A stretch of 64,000 nt of DNA from Janthinobacterium sp. GW456P (GCF_002127655.1 NZ_NEHB01000001.1:335972-399971); one strand, 5' to 3'. Numbered from the stretch's first letter, positions 9,627 to 19,770 are shown. The notes: generated by a model not told the origin, from the sequence alone. Made by a program: numbers and translations.

Positions 9627-10877
9627 ATGAACAATGATGTTTTTGCTACCGAGCAAATGCCCAACGCAAACGATGTGTCTGTTTTAGAGCCAGCGGCAGC
9701 GGCATGGATGGCAGTGTTTTCACTGGCAATGGGGGTTTTTGGTTTGCTGACGGCGGAGTACCTGCCAGCCAGTCTATTGACGCCGATGGCCTTCGATCTT
9801 GGCGTATCGGAGGCACTAGCTGGTCAGGCCGTGACGGTGACGGCCGTAGTGGCCATGATCGCCGGGCTGCTGGTGCCACGTCTAACGCGTAATTTTGATC
9901 GGCGTGTCGTCTTGTTAGCTTTCACAGTGCTGATGATCGCCTCCAACTTCCTGGTGGCGTTGTCCTCAAGCTTGACAGTGTTGTTGGTGATGCGCATTCT
10001 TCTGGGCGTCGCCTTGGGAGGCTTTTGGAGCATGGCGGCGGCCGTGGCCATGCGACTGGTGCCAGCAAGGCTGGTGCCGCGAGCGCTATCCATCATATTC
10101 AGCGGCATCGCCATCGGGACGGTCGTTTCCGTACCGTTGGGCAGCTACTTAGGGGGGGTATATGGCTGGCGCAGTGCATTTATAGCAGCCGCGGGTGTCG
10201 GAGGACTAACACTGTTGTTTCAGCTGTTCACGCTGCCCCGCATGGCGCCGCGCACGAGGATGCGCACCACATCGGTACTGCGATTGCTCCGTCGCCCGGG
10301 GATTGGAATCGGGATGTTGGGCTGCGTACTTGCCCATACCGGGCAATATGCATTGTTCACCTATATTCGGCCCGCTCTTGAAAGCGTTGTCCATATAGAT
10401 GTAAACGGTTTGTCTCTGATGCTCCTGGGTTTTGGTGTCGCCAACTTCGTCGGCACGCTGCTGGCCGGATGGCTAATGGAGCGTAGCCTGCGTGCTACTT
10501 TAGTGCTCATGCCCGCGCTGGTAGGCTTGGTGGCATTCGGCATGATCTTACTGCCAGTCCAAGAAACAGGCCTGATGTTTTTGGTCGCTCTGTGGGGCCT
10601 GGCGTTCGGCGGCGTACCTGTCGCCTGGTCCAACTGGGTAGCCCGTGCCGTCCCTGACCAAGCGGAGACAGCTGGTGGCATGGTCGTCGCTGCGGTGCAA
10701 TCTTCAATAGCTGCCGGCGCTGCATTGGGTGGCATTATGTTCGGGTTTGGTGGAGTGAAAGGCGTTTTCATGATTGCTGGCGTTGTGATGCTGTTCGCCG
10801 CTCTCGTTATCGCTTTAAGAGTTCGCGTGGAACTGCCGCAGCACGGTGCGACCGCTGCCCCAGTGCTGCACGGTTGA
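9627..10877 (+). CDS. MFS transporter, DHA1-type drug/metabolite exporter
   Basis: A 416-residue protein with twelve predicted membrane helices. The early part (GLLTAEYLPASLLTPMAFDLGVSEALAGQAV) and the loop GLLVPRLTRNFDRRVVLL correspond to helices 1-3 and the MFS signature loop; RILLGVALGGFWSMAAAVAMRLVP is helix 4-5 of DHA1 exporters such as the YdhP/AraJ group. The substrate is unknown. It is paired with the divergent AraC regulator. A hairpin terminator lies 134 bp after its stop. Base composition is lower in GC than the flanking S9 peptidase gene, which fits horizontal gain. Confidence 0.92.
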   Translation: MNNDVFATEQMPNANDVSVLEPAAAAWMAVFSLAMGVFGLLTAEYLPASLLTPMAFDLGVSEALAGQAVTVTAVVAMIAGLLVPRLTRNFDRRVVLLAFTVLMIASNFLVALSSSLTVLLVMRILLGVALGGFWSMAAAVAMRLVPARLVPRALSIIFSGIAIGTVVSVPLGSYLGGVYGWRSAFIAAAGVGGLTLLFQLFTLPRMAPRTRMRTTSVLRLLRRPGIGIGMLGCVLAHTGQYALFTYIRPALESVVHIDVNGLSLMLLGFGVANFVGTLLAGWLMERSLRATLVLMPALVGLVAFGMILLPVQETGLMFLVALWGLAFGGVPVAWSNWVARAVPDQAETAGGMVVAAVQSSIAAGAALGGIMFGFGGVKGVFMIAGVVMLFAALVIALRVRVELPQHGATAAPVLHG

Positions 10878-11302
10878 ACGTAAGCCACATCCGAATTTTC
10901 AATATTGGGCTTACGTCAGCCGAAAATTTTGCCACTATTCGTCACTTCGGTATGCTGGGCATGACGAAAATGTCCATTCCTACAATGGATTGACAGTATT
11001 TATTACTGGAAACGCCCGATGCACTGTATCGGGCGTTTTGCACTTCCGGGCCGTATGCTGTCGTTCCTGGTTGTGGATCCGCGCCGATTGCGCCACCGGA
11101 TCGGTCTTTTTCTTTTCTGTCCGCCGTCGCCATGCGGGCATGCATCATCTGCCATGCAGTTCATCCCTCCTTTCCACCCTCCTGTGCCCCGATTTTCGTC
11201 CCCCGTCGCTGTCATCAACCCGGCAACACGGCTTTGACCTATGATTTGCTGGCACATGCACAATGATGATGTTTTCCTTCATCCCACAACCATGAGGTAT
11301 CC
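10878..11302. other. 425-bp intergenic region with no supported gene
   Basis: This region holds the terminator at 11011-11039 and otherwise only weak overlapping open frames on both strands that look like chance frames. Upstream of the S9 peptidase gene there is a pyrimidine-rich stretch (11158-11215). No known motif was identified. Confidence 0.6.
11011..11039 (+). terminator. Rho-independent terminator downstream of the MFS gene
   Basis: A perfect 10-bp stem AACGCCCGAT / ATCGGGCGTT with a 7-nt loop (GCACTGT), running into TTTT. Confidence 0.8.
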
Positions 11303-13315
11303 ATGATTCGCTATGTCCTGCCTGCCCTGTTGTTCGCCAGCGCCCTGCCGGCGCATGCCCAAGCCCCTGTCAAGGAAACGCCGCTGATCGAGCGCACCAA
11401 GCTGTTCGGCAATCCCAGCAAGTCCGGTGGCAAGTTCAGTCCCGATGGACGGTGGATGTCCTGGATCGCGCCGCGCGATGGCGTGCTCAATGTGTGGGTG
11501 GCGCCGGTCGGCGACTTGGCGCAGGCGCGGCCGCTGACGGACGAAAAGGTACGTCCCATCCGCGGCAGCTTCTGGTCGCCCGATTCGACTACTCTGCTGT
11601 TTATCCAGGACAAGGGGGGCGACGAGAATTTTCTGCTGTACGGCGTGAACGTGCTGACCGGCAAGCAGGTCAATTACACGCCGTTCGAGAAGACCCGCGT
11701 GCGCATCGTCCAGATCAGCAGCAAGGTCAAGGACCGCATCCTCGTCGGCATCAATAACCGCGACGCGCGCTGGCACGACGTGTACAGCCTGGACCTGGCC
11801 AGCGGCAAGCTGACCCTGGTGCAGCAGAACGATGGCTATGGCGGCTACCTGGCCGATGAATTGCTCAATGTGCGCATCGCCAGCAAGGCGCGCGCCGATG
11901 GCGGCATGCAGTACTTCCGCCTGACGGACGGCAAGGTCGAGAGCACGCCGCTGACCGAAGTGGGCCTGGAAGACTCGCAGACCACGGCGCCGCTGGCGTT
12001 TACGGTCGATGGCAAGACCTTGTACTGGACCGATTCGCGCGGCCGCAATACCTCGGCGCTGCTGGCGCAGGACGTGGCCAGCGGCAAGACCACGCTCATG
12101 GCGCAAGATCCGCGCGCCGACATCGCCGATGCGCTGTACGACACGCGCACGGGCCGGGTACAGGCTTATACGGTCAATTACCTGCAGCAGGAATATTTGC
12201 CGCTGGCGGATGACCTGAAAGCCGACCTGGCTTTCCTGAAGAAACATACCCAGGGCCAGTTCACGGTGACGTCGCGCACGGATGCCGACGATAAATGGCT
12301 GGTGAATGTCGATGCCGTCACGGCGCCCCCATCGAACTGGCTGTACGAGCGCAAGACCAAAAAGCTTACGCGGCTGTACGTGACGCGTCCGGAACTGGAC
12401 GGCGCGCCGCTGGTGCCCATGTATCCGCAGCAAATCAAGGCGCGCGATGGCCTGAACCTGGTGTCTTACCTGACCTTGCCGCAGGCGTCGAAGGCGGACG
12501 CCGGCGGCAAGGCCACGCAGGCGGTGCCGATGGTGTTGCTGGTGCACGGCGGCCCGTGGGCGCGCGACACCTATGGCTACAACGGCTACCACCAATGGCT
12601 GGCCAACCGTGGCTATGCCGTGCTGTCGGTGAACTTCCGCGGCTCGACGGGCTTCGGCAAGCAGTTCATTTCGGCCGGCGACCTGCAGTGGGGCCGCAAG
12701 ATGCATGACGACTTGCTCGACGCCGTGCAATGGGCGGTGCGGAGCGGCGTGACGAGCGCCGACAAGGTCGCCATCATGGGCGGCTCCTACGGCGGCTACG
12801 CCACCCTGGCCGGCATGGCGTTCACGCCGACAACGTTTGCCTGCGGCGTCGATATCGTCGGTCCGTCCAACCTGTTTACCCTGCTGCAAACCATCCCGCC
12901 GTACTGGGAAGCGGGCAAGCAGCAGTTCTACAAGCGCATGGGCGACCCGACCACGGAAGAGGGCAGGGCGCTGCTCAAGGAGCGCTCGCCGCTGAACTTT
13001 GCGCAGAATATCCAGCGCCCGCTGCTGATCGGCCAGGGAGCGAACGACCCGCGCGTCAACGTGGCTGAATCGGACCAGATCGTGGCGGCCATGGCCGCGA
13101 AGAATATTCCCGTCACGTATGTGCTGTTCCCCGACGAGGGCCATGGCTTTGCCCGCCCCGTCAACAATATCGCCTTTAATGCCGTGACGGAGAACTTCCT
13201 GGGGCAATGCCTGGCGGGCCGCGCCGAGCCGATCGGCGCCACCCTGAAGGCATCCACCGCGCAGGTCAAGCATGGCGCCGAGTTTGCGCCTGGCCTGGAG
13301 CAGGCGCTGCGCTGA
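11303..13315 (+). CDS. Secreted S9-family prolyl oligopeptidase/acylaminoacyl peptidase
   Basis: A 670-residue serine peptidase. Residues 1-20 form a signal peptide (MIRYVLPALLFASALPAHAQ), so it is exported, probably to the periplasm. The first two thirds are a beta-propeller with WD40-like strands (FSPDGRWMSWIAPRDG, SFWSPDSTTLLFI). The C-terminal alpha/beta-hydrolase contains the nucleophile elbow GGSYGGY with Ser495, the acid Asp582 in GANDPRV and His614 in DEGHGF, so the catalytic triad is complete. Such enzymes release dipeptides or acyl-amino acids from peptides. It is monocistronic, with an RBS-like GAGGTATCC just before the ATG. Confidence 0.93.
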   Translation: MIRYVLPALLFASALPAHAQAPVKETPLIERTKLFGNPSKSGGKFSPDGRWMSWIAPRDGVLNVWVAPVGDLAQARPLTDEKVRPIRGSFWSPDSTTLLFIQDKGGDENFLLYGVNVLTGKQVNYTPFEKTRVRIVQISSKVKDRILVGINNRDARWHDVYSLDLASGKLTLVQQNDGYGGYLADELLNVRIASKARADGGMQYFRLTDGKVESTPLTEVGLEDSQTTAPLAFTVDGKTLYWTDSRGRNTSALLAQDVASGKTTLMAQDPRADIADALYDTRTGRVQAYTVNYLQQEYLPLADDLKADLAFLKKHTQGQFTVTSRTDADDKWLVNVDAVTAPPSNWLYERKTKKLTRLYVTRPELDGAPLVPMYPQQIKARDGLNLVSYLTLPQASKADAGGKATQAVPMVLLVHGGPWARDTYGYNGYHQWLANRGYAVLSVNFRGSTGFGKQFISAGDLQWGRKMHDDLLDAVQWAVRSGVTSADKVAIMGGSYGGYATLAGMAFTPTTFACGVDIVGPSNLFTLLQTIPPYWEAGKQQFYKRMGDPTTEEGRALLKERSPLNFAQNIQRPLLIGQGANDPRVNVAESDQIVAAMAAKNIPVTYVLFPDEGHGFARPVNNIAFNAVTENFLGQCLAGRAEPIGATLKASTAQVKHGAEFAPGLEQALR

Positions 13316-13428
13316 AGCGCAAGGATGGCGGGTCCGGCAGGCGCGTCAAGGCGATGCCAGTCCCGCCACCGGCCCGCCCATGGCGCCGGCTGCTCGCACT
13401 GGCATGGGCATGCGGGGTGGGCCGCATG

Positions 13429-14457
13429 TCACAGCGCCCACGGATGGTCTTCCGCGCCGGCGACGATGCCGCCCAGCAGGGCTTGGTCGCGTTCGGCATG
13501 GCTCTGGCGCAGGAAGACGGGCAGGTCGGCCGCCAGGCGCGCGAAATGGGCATCGCGGCACAGGGGGCCGGCGCCCAGCGCGCGCGTGGCCAGGTGCAGC
13601 ACCACGGTCGCCGCGTCTTCCACGGCCAGGCGCAGGCGCAGCGCCAGGGCCATCGCATCGCTTTGCGGGTGCCGGTCGATCTCGGCGGCGCCTTCGCGCA
13701 GCAGGGCGGCCACGGCGCGCAGCGTGCAGTCGATCTGCCCCAGCTGCGCCAGACGCACGGGATCGGGCGCGGCGTGCTGCGCACGCGCATGCAGGTGGCT
13801 GGCGATGGCGCAGGCGGCGCCATACCAGGCGGCCGCGATGCCGGCGCTGCCATGCCAGTAGCCGGGCCGCTCCAGGTAGGCGCCTGGCGCGCCGACGGGC
13901 AAGGCGCGCGCGGCGGAAAAGGTCACGTCGACGCTGGCGCAGGCGCGCATGCCGACGGCTTGCCAGCCTTCGTCCGTCACGTGCACGCCAGGCTGCGACA
14001 GGTCTACGGTGGCCAGGCAAGCCTGGTTATCGTCGTTCCAGCAGCTGATCAAGGCATGACTGAGGCCCTGCGCGCCGGCACACCAGGCCTTGCGTCCGTC
14101 GAGCACATGGCGGCCATCAGCCGCCTTCCGCAAGCGCACGCGCGCGTCCGGCGGGTCCGCGCACCAGACGCCCCAGCTGCTGCCGGCCGGCACGCCCGGG
14201 CCGCCGAGTTCCGCCAGGACGGCCAGCGCATCGGTATGGCTTTCATACAGCTTGAACAGGGAGAGGTCGATGGCGGCGATGGCGGCCAGCATTTGCCAGC
14301 GCCGCAGGGTGGCGCCGTGGCCGGGCAGGGGCAGCTGGTCCAGGCCCGCATCGCGCAGGCGCCGCAAGCCGTCGATGGGGAAAAAAGCGCTGTCCTGAGG
14401 CTGCAGCAGGGTGGCCAGCGCGGCGGCGGACGGCAGGGAGAAAGCGTTGTGCGACAT
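13429..14457 (-). CDS. Acyl-CoA dehydrogenase-like flavoprotein
   Basis: A 342-residue protein. The middle segment ADPPDARVRLRKAADGRHVLDG followed by KAWCAGAQGLSHALI is the flavin/acyl-binding beta domain of acyl-CoA dehydrogenases, with an N-terminal helical part and a C-terminal helical domain (RLAQLGQIDCTLRAVAALLREGA). It is shorter than typical family members (about 380 residues), and I could not place the catalytic glutamate, so it could act on an unusual substrate or be a distant paralogue. It stands alone between convergent and same-strand neighbours with no fatty-acid oxidation partner nearby. Function beyond the superfamily is not supported. Confidence 0.75.
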   Translation of the reverse strand: MSHNAFSLPSAAALATLLQPQDSAFFPIDGLRRLRDAGLDQLPLPGHGATLRRWQMLAAIAAIDLSLFKLYESHTDALAVLAELGGPGVPAGSSWGVWCADPPDARVRLRKAADGRHVLDGRKAWCAGAQGLSHALISCWNDDNQACLATVDLSQPGVHVTDEGWQAVGMRACASVDVTFSAARALPVGAPGAYLERPGYWHGSAGIAAAWYGAACAIASHLHARAQHAAPDPVRLAQLGQIDCTLRAVAALLREGAAEIDRHPQSDAMALALRLRLAVEDAATVVLHLATRALGAGPLCRDAHFARLAADLPVFLRQSHAERDQALLGGIVAGAEDHPWAL

Positions 14458-14584
14458 GGCAAGCTCCTTTGTTACAGGATAGCTTTCTGTTTTTGCAATG
14501 TCTGTCCGATTCTACACCTACCCTCGCTGACGGGCCCGAGGCCATGAAGCTGCAGGGCCATGGATCCCGCAGCAAGTCATTCGC

Positions 14585-15196
14585 TTATTTTTTTACGTAC
14601 AGCATGTCTGGCACATAACTGGTGCCGTTATGCGAGAAGGTGTAGAGATTGTTGTCGCGCAATAGGATGCCGCCTTTGATGGTTTGCGCCGGGAGCGTGC
14701 CTTCGTCGAGCAGGCAAGTGGAGCCGCCTTCATATTCGATGCACCATTGCTGTTTGCCATCTTTCTTCACGTATTGCACGCCGGGCCCCGTGACGTTGAA
14801 GCTATAGGCGGGGATGGACAGGTTCAGTTTGTCGATGCGCACGTTGCTCGCGGCGCCATTTTCCGTCAGTTTGACGAGAACGTCGGCCACGCCATCCGGT
14901 GTCGCTGTGATTTTCGCGGTCATGGTTTCCGTGCCCAGCAAGGTGCCGCTGCAGCCGGTCTTGAGATAGGTTTCGGTGGTGGAGGTCAGCTCCATCGCGC
15001 CGCTGCCGTCGGTTTTGGCCGCGACGACCATGGTCTGGCGTTCATGCTCGTCGCATGGCGCTTGCCAGGTGCCAACGTAGGAGGCCAGCGTCGAGCCGGC
15101 ATTGACATTGCCCGCGTCACTGCTGCCGCCACCGCCGCCGCAGCCAGCCAGCAGTGCGGTGCTTGATGTCAATAATACTGCCACGATTTTTTTCAT
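14585..15196 (-). CDS. Hypothetical lipoprotein
   Basis: A 203-residue lipoprotein. The start at 15196 gives MKKIVAVLLTSSTALLAGCGGGGGSSD, with lipobox LAGC and a Gly/Ser linker typical of betaproteobacterial lipoproteins; a longer frame to 15277 lacks a sensible signal. The mature part is beta-rich with a conserved-looking opening (YVGTWQAPCDEHERQTMVV) and two further cysteines that could form a disulfide. YVGTW resembles the start of lipocalin-like or other small beta-barrel domains, but I assign no function. It lies alone; the next gene on the same strand is a chemoreceptor. Confidence 0.7.
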   Translation of the reverse strand: MKKIVAVLLTSSTALLAGCGGGGGSSDAGNVNAGSTLASYVGTWQAPCDEHERQTMVVAAKTDGSGAMELTSTTETYLKTGCSGTLLGTETMTAKITATPDGVADVLVKLTENGAASNVRIDKLNLSIPAYSFNVTGPGVQYVKKDGKQQWCIEYEGGSTCLLDEGTLPAQTIKGGILLRDNNLYTFSHNGTSYVPDMLYVKK

Positions 15197-15338
15197 GCCC
15201 CATCCTTTTATGCCGGCAAACATGCGTGCCGTAGACGCGGCAACAGTATAAAAGGATGGATCAGGGGCAATTCTCACCGAATGTATTTGCTACTTGATTT
15301 ACATCAAGGATAGCTTGCAATGACCAGGCAGGGCAGGT

Positions 15339-17429
15339 TTAAAACTCTTCCCAGTCATCTCCTGCCGGTGCCTTGGCCGGCGCGTGCTGTGCCGCTTGGG
15401 GCTTGGCAACGGTCAGGTGCTTGGCCGGTGATGCCGTCTTTTGCGGCGCGGCGCGTGGTGTTGCCACGGCTGCCGCCGGCGTTGCTGTCGGTGCAGCCTG
15501 CCGCACCTGCTCGCCCAGCTTGAACACGCTGACCACCTGGGCCAAATGGCTGGCCTGGTCTTGCAGGCTTTCGGCGGCGGCCGCCGCTTCCTCGACCAGG
15601 GCGGCGTTCTGCTGCGTCACGCCATCCATCTGCGCCAGCGCCTGGTTGACCTGGGCGATGCCGTCGCTTTGCTCGTTGGTGGCGACGCTGATGTCGGCCA
15701 TGATGGCGGTCACCTTGCGCACGCTGTCGACCACCTGTTCCATGGTGGAACCCGCTTCATCGACGAGCTTGCTTCCGGCCGCCACCTTGCCCACGGAATC
15801 GTCGATCAGCAGCTTGATTTCCTTGGCCGCCGCCGCCGAACGTTGCGCCAGGTTGCGTACTTCCGTGGCGACGACGGCGAAACCGCGGCCCTGTTCGCCC
15901 GCGCGCGCCGCTTCCACGGCCGCATTCAGGGCCAGAATATTCGTCTGGAAGGCGATGCCGTCGATGACTGAAATGATGTCGACGATCTTGTTCGACGAGT
16001 CGTTGATCGACGTCATCGTCTCAATCACCTTGCCGACCACTTCGCCGCTCTTTTGCGCCACGCTGGACGCGGACGCGGCCAGTTGATTCGCCTGGCGCGC
16101 GTGGTCGGCGTTTTCCTTGACCGTGCCCGTCAATTCTTCCACCGAAGCGGCCGTTTCTTCCAGCGAACTGGCTTGCTGTTCCGTGCGGGCCGACAGGTCG
16201 TTATTGCCTTGCGCAATTTCCGCGCTGGCACGGGCCACGTTGTCGGCGCTGGCTTGCACTTGCAGCAGTACGGCGTGGATCTTTTCCACGAAGGCGTTGA
16301 AGCCCTTGCCGATCACGGCCAGCTCGTCGGTGCCCTTGACTTCCAGCTTGACGCGCAGGTCGGCGTCGCCGCTCGACAGGTCCGTCATGGTGCGGCCCAG
16401 GGTGCGCAGGGGGCGCGTCAGCTGGTTGACGACGAGGATCAAAATACCGGCCGTGGCCGCCGCGCACAGCAGGGCGACGATCAGGGTGTAGATCATCAGA
16501 TCGCGCGCCGAGGCGATGGCCACGCTTTTCGGGAAATTCAATTCCACGCTCCATGGCGCGATATCGGGGTGGATCTGCAGCGGCTGCAGCAAATGGATGT
16601 AGCCCTGGCCGTCTTCATATTCGTACGGCTGGCCCTGGCGCACTTTTTCCAGGCCGGCCGCAGGCACGTCGTCGGCCTTCTTGCCCAGCCGCTCAGGCAC
16701 GGGATGGCTTGCGTACAGGCCGCCGTTCGAGATCAGGGCCAGCTTGCCGCCCTCGATCACTTTCAGGTCGGACAGGATTTTCGCCAGGCGCGTGAGCATG
16801 AAGTCGGCGCTGGCCACCCCCTTGAAGCTGCCATCGATCATGATGGGGGCCACCAGCGAGGCCATCAGGACATTCTTGCCGTCGACGGGGTAGATGTACG
16901 GTTCCGTAAAGTAAGTCTTGCCCGTGCGCTTGGGCACGTCATACCAGTCGTTGGCGCCCGGTTTCGGGTCGAAGACGATGGGCTCGACTTGCAGCTTGCC
17001 GCCGGCGCCCCGCGTCCAGTAGGGCATGAAGCGGCCGCTGGCGTCGTAATACGGCTTCTGGTTGGCGAAATCGGCATCCTTGCCGTCGAGCGCGTTCGGC
17101 TCCCAGGTCACGGCCGCGCCCAGCAAGTCTTCCGAACTGGTCAGGGTCGCCTTGGTCAGTTCATTGATCTGCTCGCGTTGCAGGGGCAGGCTGGCGCTCC
17201 TGGTGCCGCGCATGGCGCCGGCCAGGCTGGAAACGCTGGACAGGTTGCTGGCGATGCGCGCCTGCAGCGCGCCGGCCACTTCGCGCGCCGACGTGCGCGC
17301 CAGGTCCAGCGCGGCCGCTTCGGCGCTGGCGCTGCTCTTGTAGCCGATCACCGCCGCCGTGACGCCCAGGCTGAGGACGGCGAGCGCGGTGGCGGCGACG
17401 CAGATTTTACTGTTCAGTGAGAGTTGCAT
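15339..17429 (-). CDS. Methyl-accepting chemotaxis protein with Cache sensor
   Basis: A 696-residue chemoreceptor. The chosen start at 17429 has AAGGA 8 bp before it; a longer frame begins at 17465. Residues 1-30 are the first membrane helix, followed by a double-Cache periplasmic sensor ([37 protein letters not shown]), a second helix ([20 protein letters not shown]), a HAMP domain, and the cytoplasmic signalling tip with the hallmark [21 protein letters not shown] and [15 protein letters not shown]. The final residues DDWEEF match the aromatic-acid pentapeptide that tethers CheR/CheB in high-abundance receptors, after a flexible Ala/Pro linker. The ligand is unknown. Confidence 0.95.
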   Translation of the reverse strand: MQLSLNSKICVAATALAVLSLGVTAAVIGYKSSASAEAAALDLARTSAREVAGALQARIASNLSSVSSLAGAMRGTRSASLPLQREQINELTKATLTSSEDLLGAAVTWEPNALDGKDADFANQKPYYDASGRFMPYWTRGAGGKLQVEPIVFDPKPGANDWYDVPKRTGKTYFTEPYIYPVDGKNVLMASLVAPIMIDGSFKGVASADFMLTRLAKILSDLKVIEGGKLALISNGGLYASHPVPERLGKKADDVPAAGLEKVRQGQPYEYEDGQGYIHLLQPLQIHPDIAPWSVELNFPKSVAIASARDLMIYTLIVALLCAAATAGILILVVNQLTRPLRTLGRTMTDLSSGDADLRVKLEVKGTDELAVIGKGFNAFVEKIHAVLLQVQASADNVARASAEIAQGNNDLSARTEQQASSLEETAASVEELTGTVKENADHARQANQLAASASSVAQKSGEVVGKVIETMTSINDSSNKIVDIISVIDGIAFQTNILALNAAVEAARAGEQGRGFAVVATEVRNLAQRSAAAAKEIKLLIDDSVGKVAAGSKLVDEAGSTMEQVVDSVRKVTAIMADISVATNEQSDGIAQVNQALAQMDGVTQQNAALVEEAAAAAESLQDQASHLAQVVSVFKLGEQVRQAAPTATPAAAVATPRAAPQKTASPAKHLTVAKPQAAQHAPAKAPAGDDWEEF

Positions 17430-17485
17430 GATGCTGTTCCTTGATGGGAGGGGTATTGGTGTCACGGGCGTCGCGGGTGGCGCGC

Positions 17486-18277
17486 CTAGAACGTTTTGCT
17501 GATGGCCACGACCAGCGTAGTTGCGGCCGGGTTCGACGTGTCGAACTGGCCGGCCCCATTCGGGATGCCCAGGGTGTAATGGTCGTAGGCGTCGGTGGCG
17601 CCCCAGGCGCGCGTCACGGCGGCGCTGGCGCTCCAGCCGCCGTCGAAGGCCCGGGTGACGCCCGCCTTGGCGTCGCGCCAGTTCCAGATGGCATTGCCCG
17701 TGCCCGCCACCCGGCCATTGCCGGCGTGCAGGTTCAAGGTCCAGGCATTGCCCAGGTCGACATTCGCGCCCACGTCCAGGTAGCCCGTGCCGCGCGCATT
17801 GCTGATGCCGAAGAAGTCGCGTGTGACGGTATGGTTGTACTTGGCGTACAGCATCTTGTAGCTGAGGCCCAGCGACAGTTCGCCATAGTCATACTTGACG
17901 CCCGTGGCGCGGTAGACGGCGCCCGGATACTTGTAGTAATACGCGAGCACGCTGTAGCCCAGCTCGCCAACCGTGCCGCTGTAGCCGCCGTACAGATCCC
18001 ATTCGACGGTCGCATCCTGAATGTAGCGGTCGCTGACGGTGGAAGCCCAGGTGCCGAGCGACCAGCCGCTCGGGTGCGCGTAGTCGGCCCCCGCCTGCAG
18101 CGCCGGCTTGCCCCAGGTCTGGCGAAAGCCGCGCGAAATGTATTGCGAGGTAAGGCTGGCATTGGCGCTGAGGGTGGCGGCAGGGCTGTCTGTGCTCTGC
18201 GCCTGCACGGGCAGGGCGGCCAGCAGGAAGAGGCAGCCGAGCAAGGATGTTCCAGGAAAATGGTGGTGCGATGGCAT
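17486..18277 (-). CDS. TorF-family outer-membrane porin
   Basis: A 263-residue outer-membrane beta-barrel. Starting at 18277 (GGAG 9 bp upstream) gives a signal peptide ending in ALPVQAQ; a longer frame upstream has none. The mature start [26 protein letters not shown] is the hallmark of the TorF/Gcw_chp family, and it ends in a C-terminal phenylalanine (VAISKTF) as required for barrel assembly. Alternating aromatic strands fill the rest ([19 protein letters not shown]). The solute is not known. It lies 56 bp beyond the chemoreceptor start on the same strand and upstream of it, so they might be cotranscribed. Confidence 0.85.
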   Translation of the reverse strand: MPSHHHFPGTSLLGCLFLLAALPVQAQSTDSPAATLSANASLTSQYISRGFRQTWGKPALQAGADYAHPSGWSLGTWASTVSDRYIQDATVEWDLYGGYSGTVGELGYSVLAYYYKYPGAVYRATGVKYDYGELSLGLSYKMLYAKYNHTVTRDFFGISNARGTGYLDVGANVDLGNAWTLNLHAGNGRVAGTGNAIWNWRDAKAGVTRAFDGGWSASAAVTRAWGATDAYDHYTLGIPNGAGQFDTSNPAATTLVVAISKTF

Positions 18278-18518
18278 GGCAGTCAGCTCCGTATTTGCTG
18301 GCAGCGGCCGTCCAGGCACGTTGCCCTGATGGTTGCAATAAAAATGCGGAATGGACTTTTGTGGAGGCAAGGCGGACCCTGCCTGCAGGCTCGCATGAAC
18401 GGGCAGATATTCTCGCCAAACTTAACTGAAAGGATAGGGGTTGGGACTAGTGGAAGTCAACAAAGTTGCGCTACGGAAAACGTAAGTTGTTGTTTCTCGG
18501 CACTTTTTCGTGCGCCTG

Positions 18519-18932
18519 TCACACTTCCGGTCCGCCACGGCTGGCCGCCTCCTGCAGGCTGGCCAGCAAGCCTGGCAGGGCCGCGTGCAAGGCGGGCAGG
18601 CCGCCCGCCGACAGCTCGGCCTGCGTTTCCTCCTGGCCCGAAGGCTGGCCCCAGACGACCTGTGCGCTGAGCCGGGCGCCCGTATCGAGTCCCGTGACGC
18701 TGACCAGCAGGGCGACTTCTTCCGGGGCATCATCGGCCACGTCCTCGAGCAGGCAGGAAATGCCGAAATAATAATCCTGGAAGGCGCTGGCCGTGCCGCT
18801 GGAAAAGGCGAACACGGAGGCGAGCGCCCGTGGGGCGGCGGCCGCGAGTGGGGGCAGGGCGGCGCGGAACAGGGGCAGCAAGTCGTTTTCCAGCTGGAGC
18901 ACCAGCGGATGGGTGTGGGCGAGGACGGTCAT
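18519..18932 (-). CDS. Conserved-looking hypothetical protein
   Basis: A 137-residue acidic protein rich in Ala and Leu. It begins MTVLAHTHPLVLQLENDLLPLFRAALPPL and contains one aromatic cluster (FQDYYFGISCLLEDVADDAPEEV). No signal peptide, membrane helix or known motif is visible. Codon use is high-GC like the core genes, and the opposite-strand frames are shadows. I do not recognise a family. It lies between the porin and lldR with no obvious link to either. Confidence 0.55.
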   Translation of the reverse strand: MTVLAHTHPLVLQLENDLLPLFRAALPPLAAAAPRALASVFAFSSGTASAFQDYYFGISCLLEDVADDAPEEVALLVSVTGLDTGARLSAQVVWGQPSGQEETQAELSAGGLPALHAALPGLLASLQEAASRGGPEV

Positions 18933-19015
18933 GGCAGGAAGAAGTCAATGGCGGCGCGCGATGTTAGCAGCTTTCGCCGCCGCTGGGGCCGTGGACTGTG
19001 GTCCTACCAGTGGCC

Positions 19016-19729
19016 TCAGTCGTCATCGCTGGTGACGCGCGTGCGCACGAAATCGATGTGGCTTTGCATGGCCGTGCGCGCTTCCTCGGGCTGGCTGGCG
19101 CAGATGGCCTCGCACAGGGTACGGTGCTGTGACAGCAGCTGCAGCGAGGTCGCCTCGTCCTGCTGGCGCAAGCCCGTGCCATTGATGGTGATGTGTTCGC
19201 GCAGCATGCCGATGATGCTGGTGTGCAAGTGGAGGAACATGGTGTTGTGCGACGCCTGCGCGATGACTTCATGCAGGCGCGCGTCGGCCTGCGCCTCGCC
19301 GTGCTTGTCGTCGCTGGCGCGCGCCTGTTCCAGCTCGGCCAGCAGTGCCATGATCTGCGCGCGCTCGCCGCCGCTGGCCCGCTGCGCGGCAAAGTAGGCC
19401 GTCGCCCCTTCCAGCACGCGGCGAAATTCCAGGATGTCGTCGCGCAAGGCGGGGTGGTCGGCCACCAGCTGGCTCCATGGCGACGCCATGCCGGTGCGCA
19501 ATTGATCCGTCACGAACACGCCGGCGCCGCGCCGGCTGCGCACCAGCCCCCGCGCCGCCAGCCGCTGCACCGCTTCGCGCACGGTGTTGCGCGAGACCTC
19601 GTATTGCAGCGCCAGCAGGCGCTCGGCCGGCAATTGCGCGCCCACCGGCAAGCTGCCGTCCAGCAGGGCCGTCTCCAGCCTGCGCATCACCATCTCGACC
19701 CTGCCCCGCGTTTGCATGCTTGTCGCCAT
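19016..19729 (-). CDS. lldR: GntR/FadR-family L-lactate operon regulator
   Basis: A 237-residue regulator. The start at 19729 has GGAAG 7 bp upstream; a longer frame to 19867 lacks a ribosome site. The N-terminal winged helix is typical of FadR-group GntR proteins (LPAERLLALQYEVSRNTVREAVQRLAARGLV), and the C-terminal FCD domain is helical with metal-binding histidines (DARLHEVIAQASHN, MLREH, LLSQHRTL, MQSHIDFV). It is divergent from lldE-lldG-lldF-lldP, the usual arrangement for LldR, which is relieved by L-lactate. A lldR-type operator half-match lies at 19753-19770. Confidence 0.9.
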   Translation of the reverse strand: MATSMQTRGRVEMVMRRLETALLDGSLPVGAQLPAERLLALQYEVSRNTVREAVQRLAARGLVRSRRGAGVFVTDQLRTGMASPWSQLVADHPALRDDILEFRRVLEGATAYFAAQRASGGERAQIMALLAELEQARASDDKHGEAQADARLHEVIAQASHNTMFLHLHTSIIGMLREHITINGTGLRQQDEATSLQLLSQHRTLCEAICASQPEEARTAMQSHIDFVRTRVTSDDD

Positions 19730-19752
19730 CGATGTCTTCCGGTGTTGTTTTA

Positions 19753-19770
19753 AAGTGGTCCGAGCAATTT
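19753..19770. promoter_or_regulatory. Putative LldR operator
   Basis: AAGTGGTCCGAGCAATTT resembles the published LldR-type palindrome AATTGGTNNNACCAATT, with one GGTC/GAGC mismatch in the right arm. It lies 24 bp from the lldR start and 100 bp from lldE. Confidence 0.5.

Noticed and set aside
6581-10877. Attachment-site duplication of the tRNA-Pro 3' end
   Set aside because: I looked for a second copy of the T-arm/acceptor sequence in the island and found none, and there is no integrase gene.
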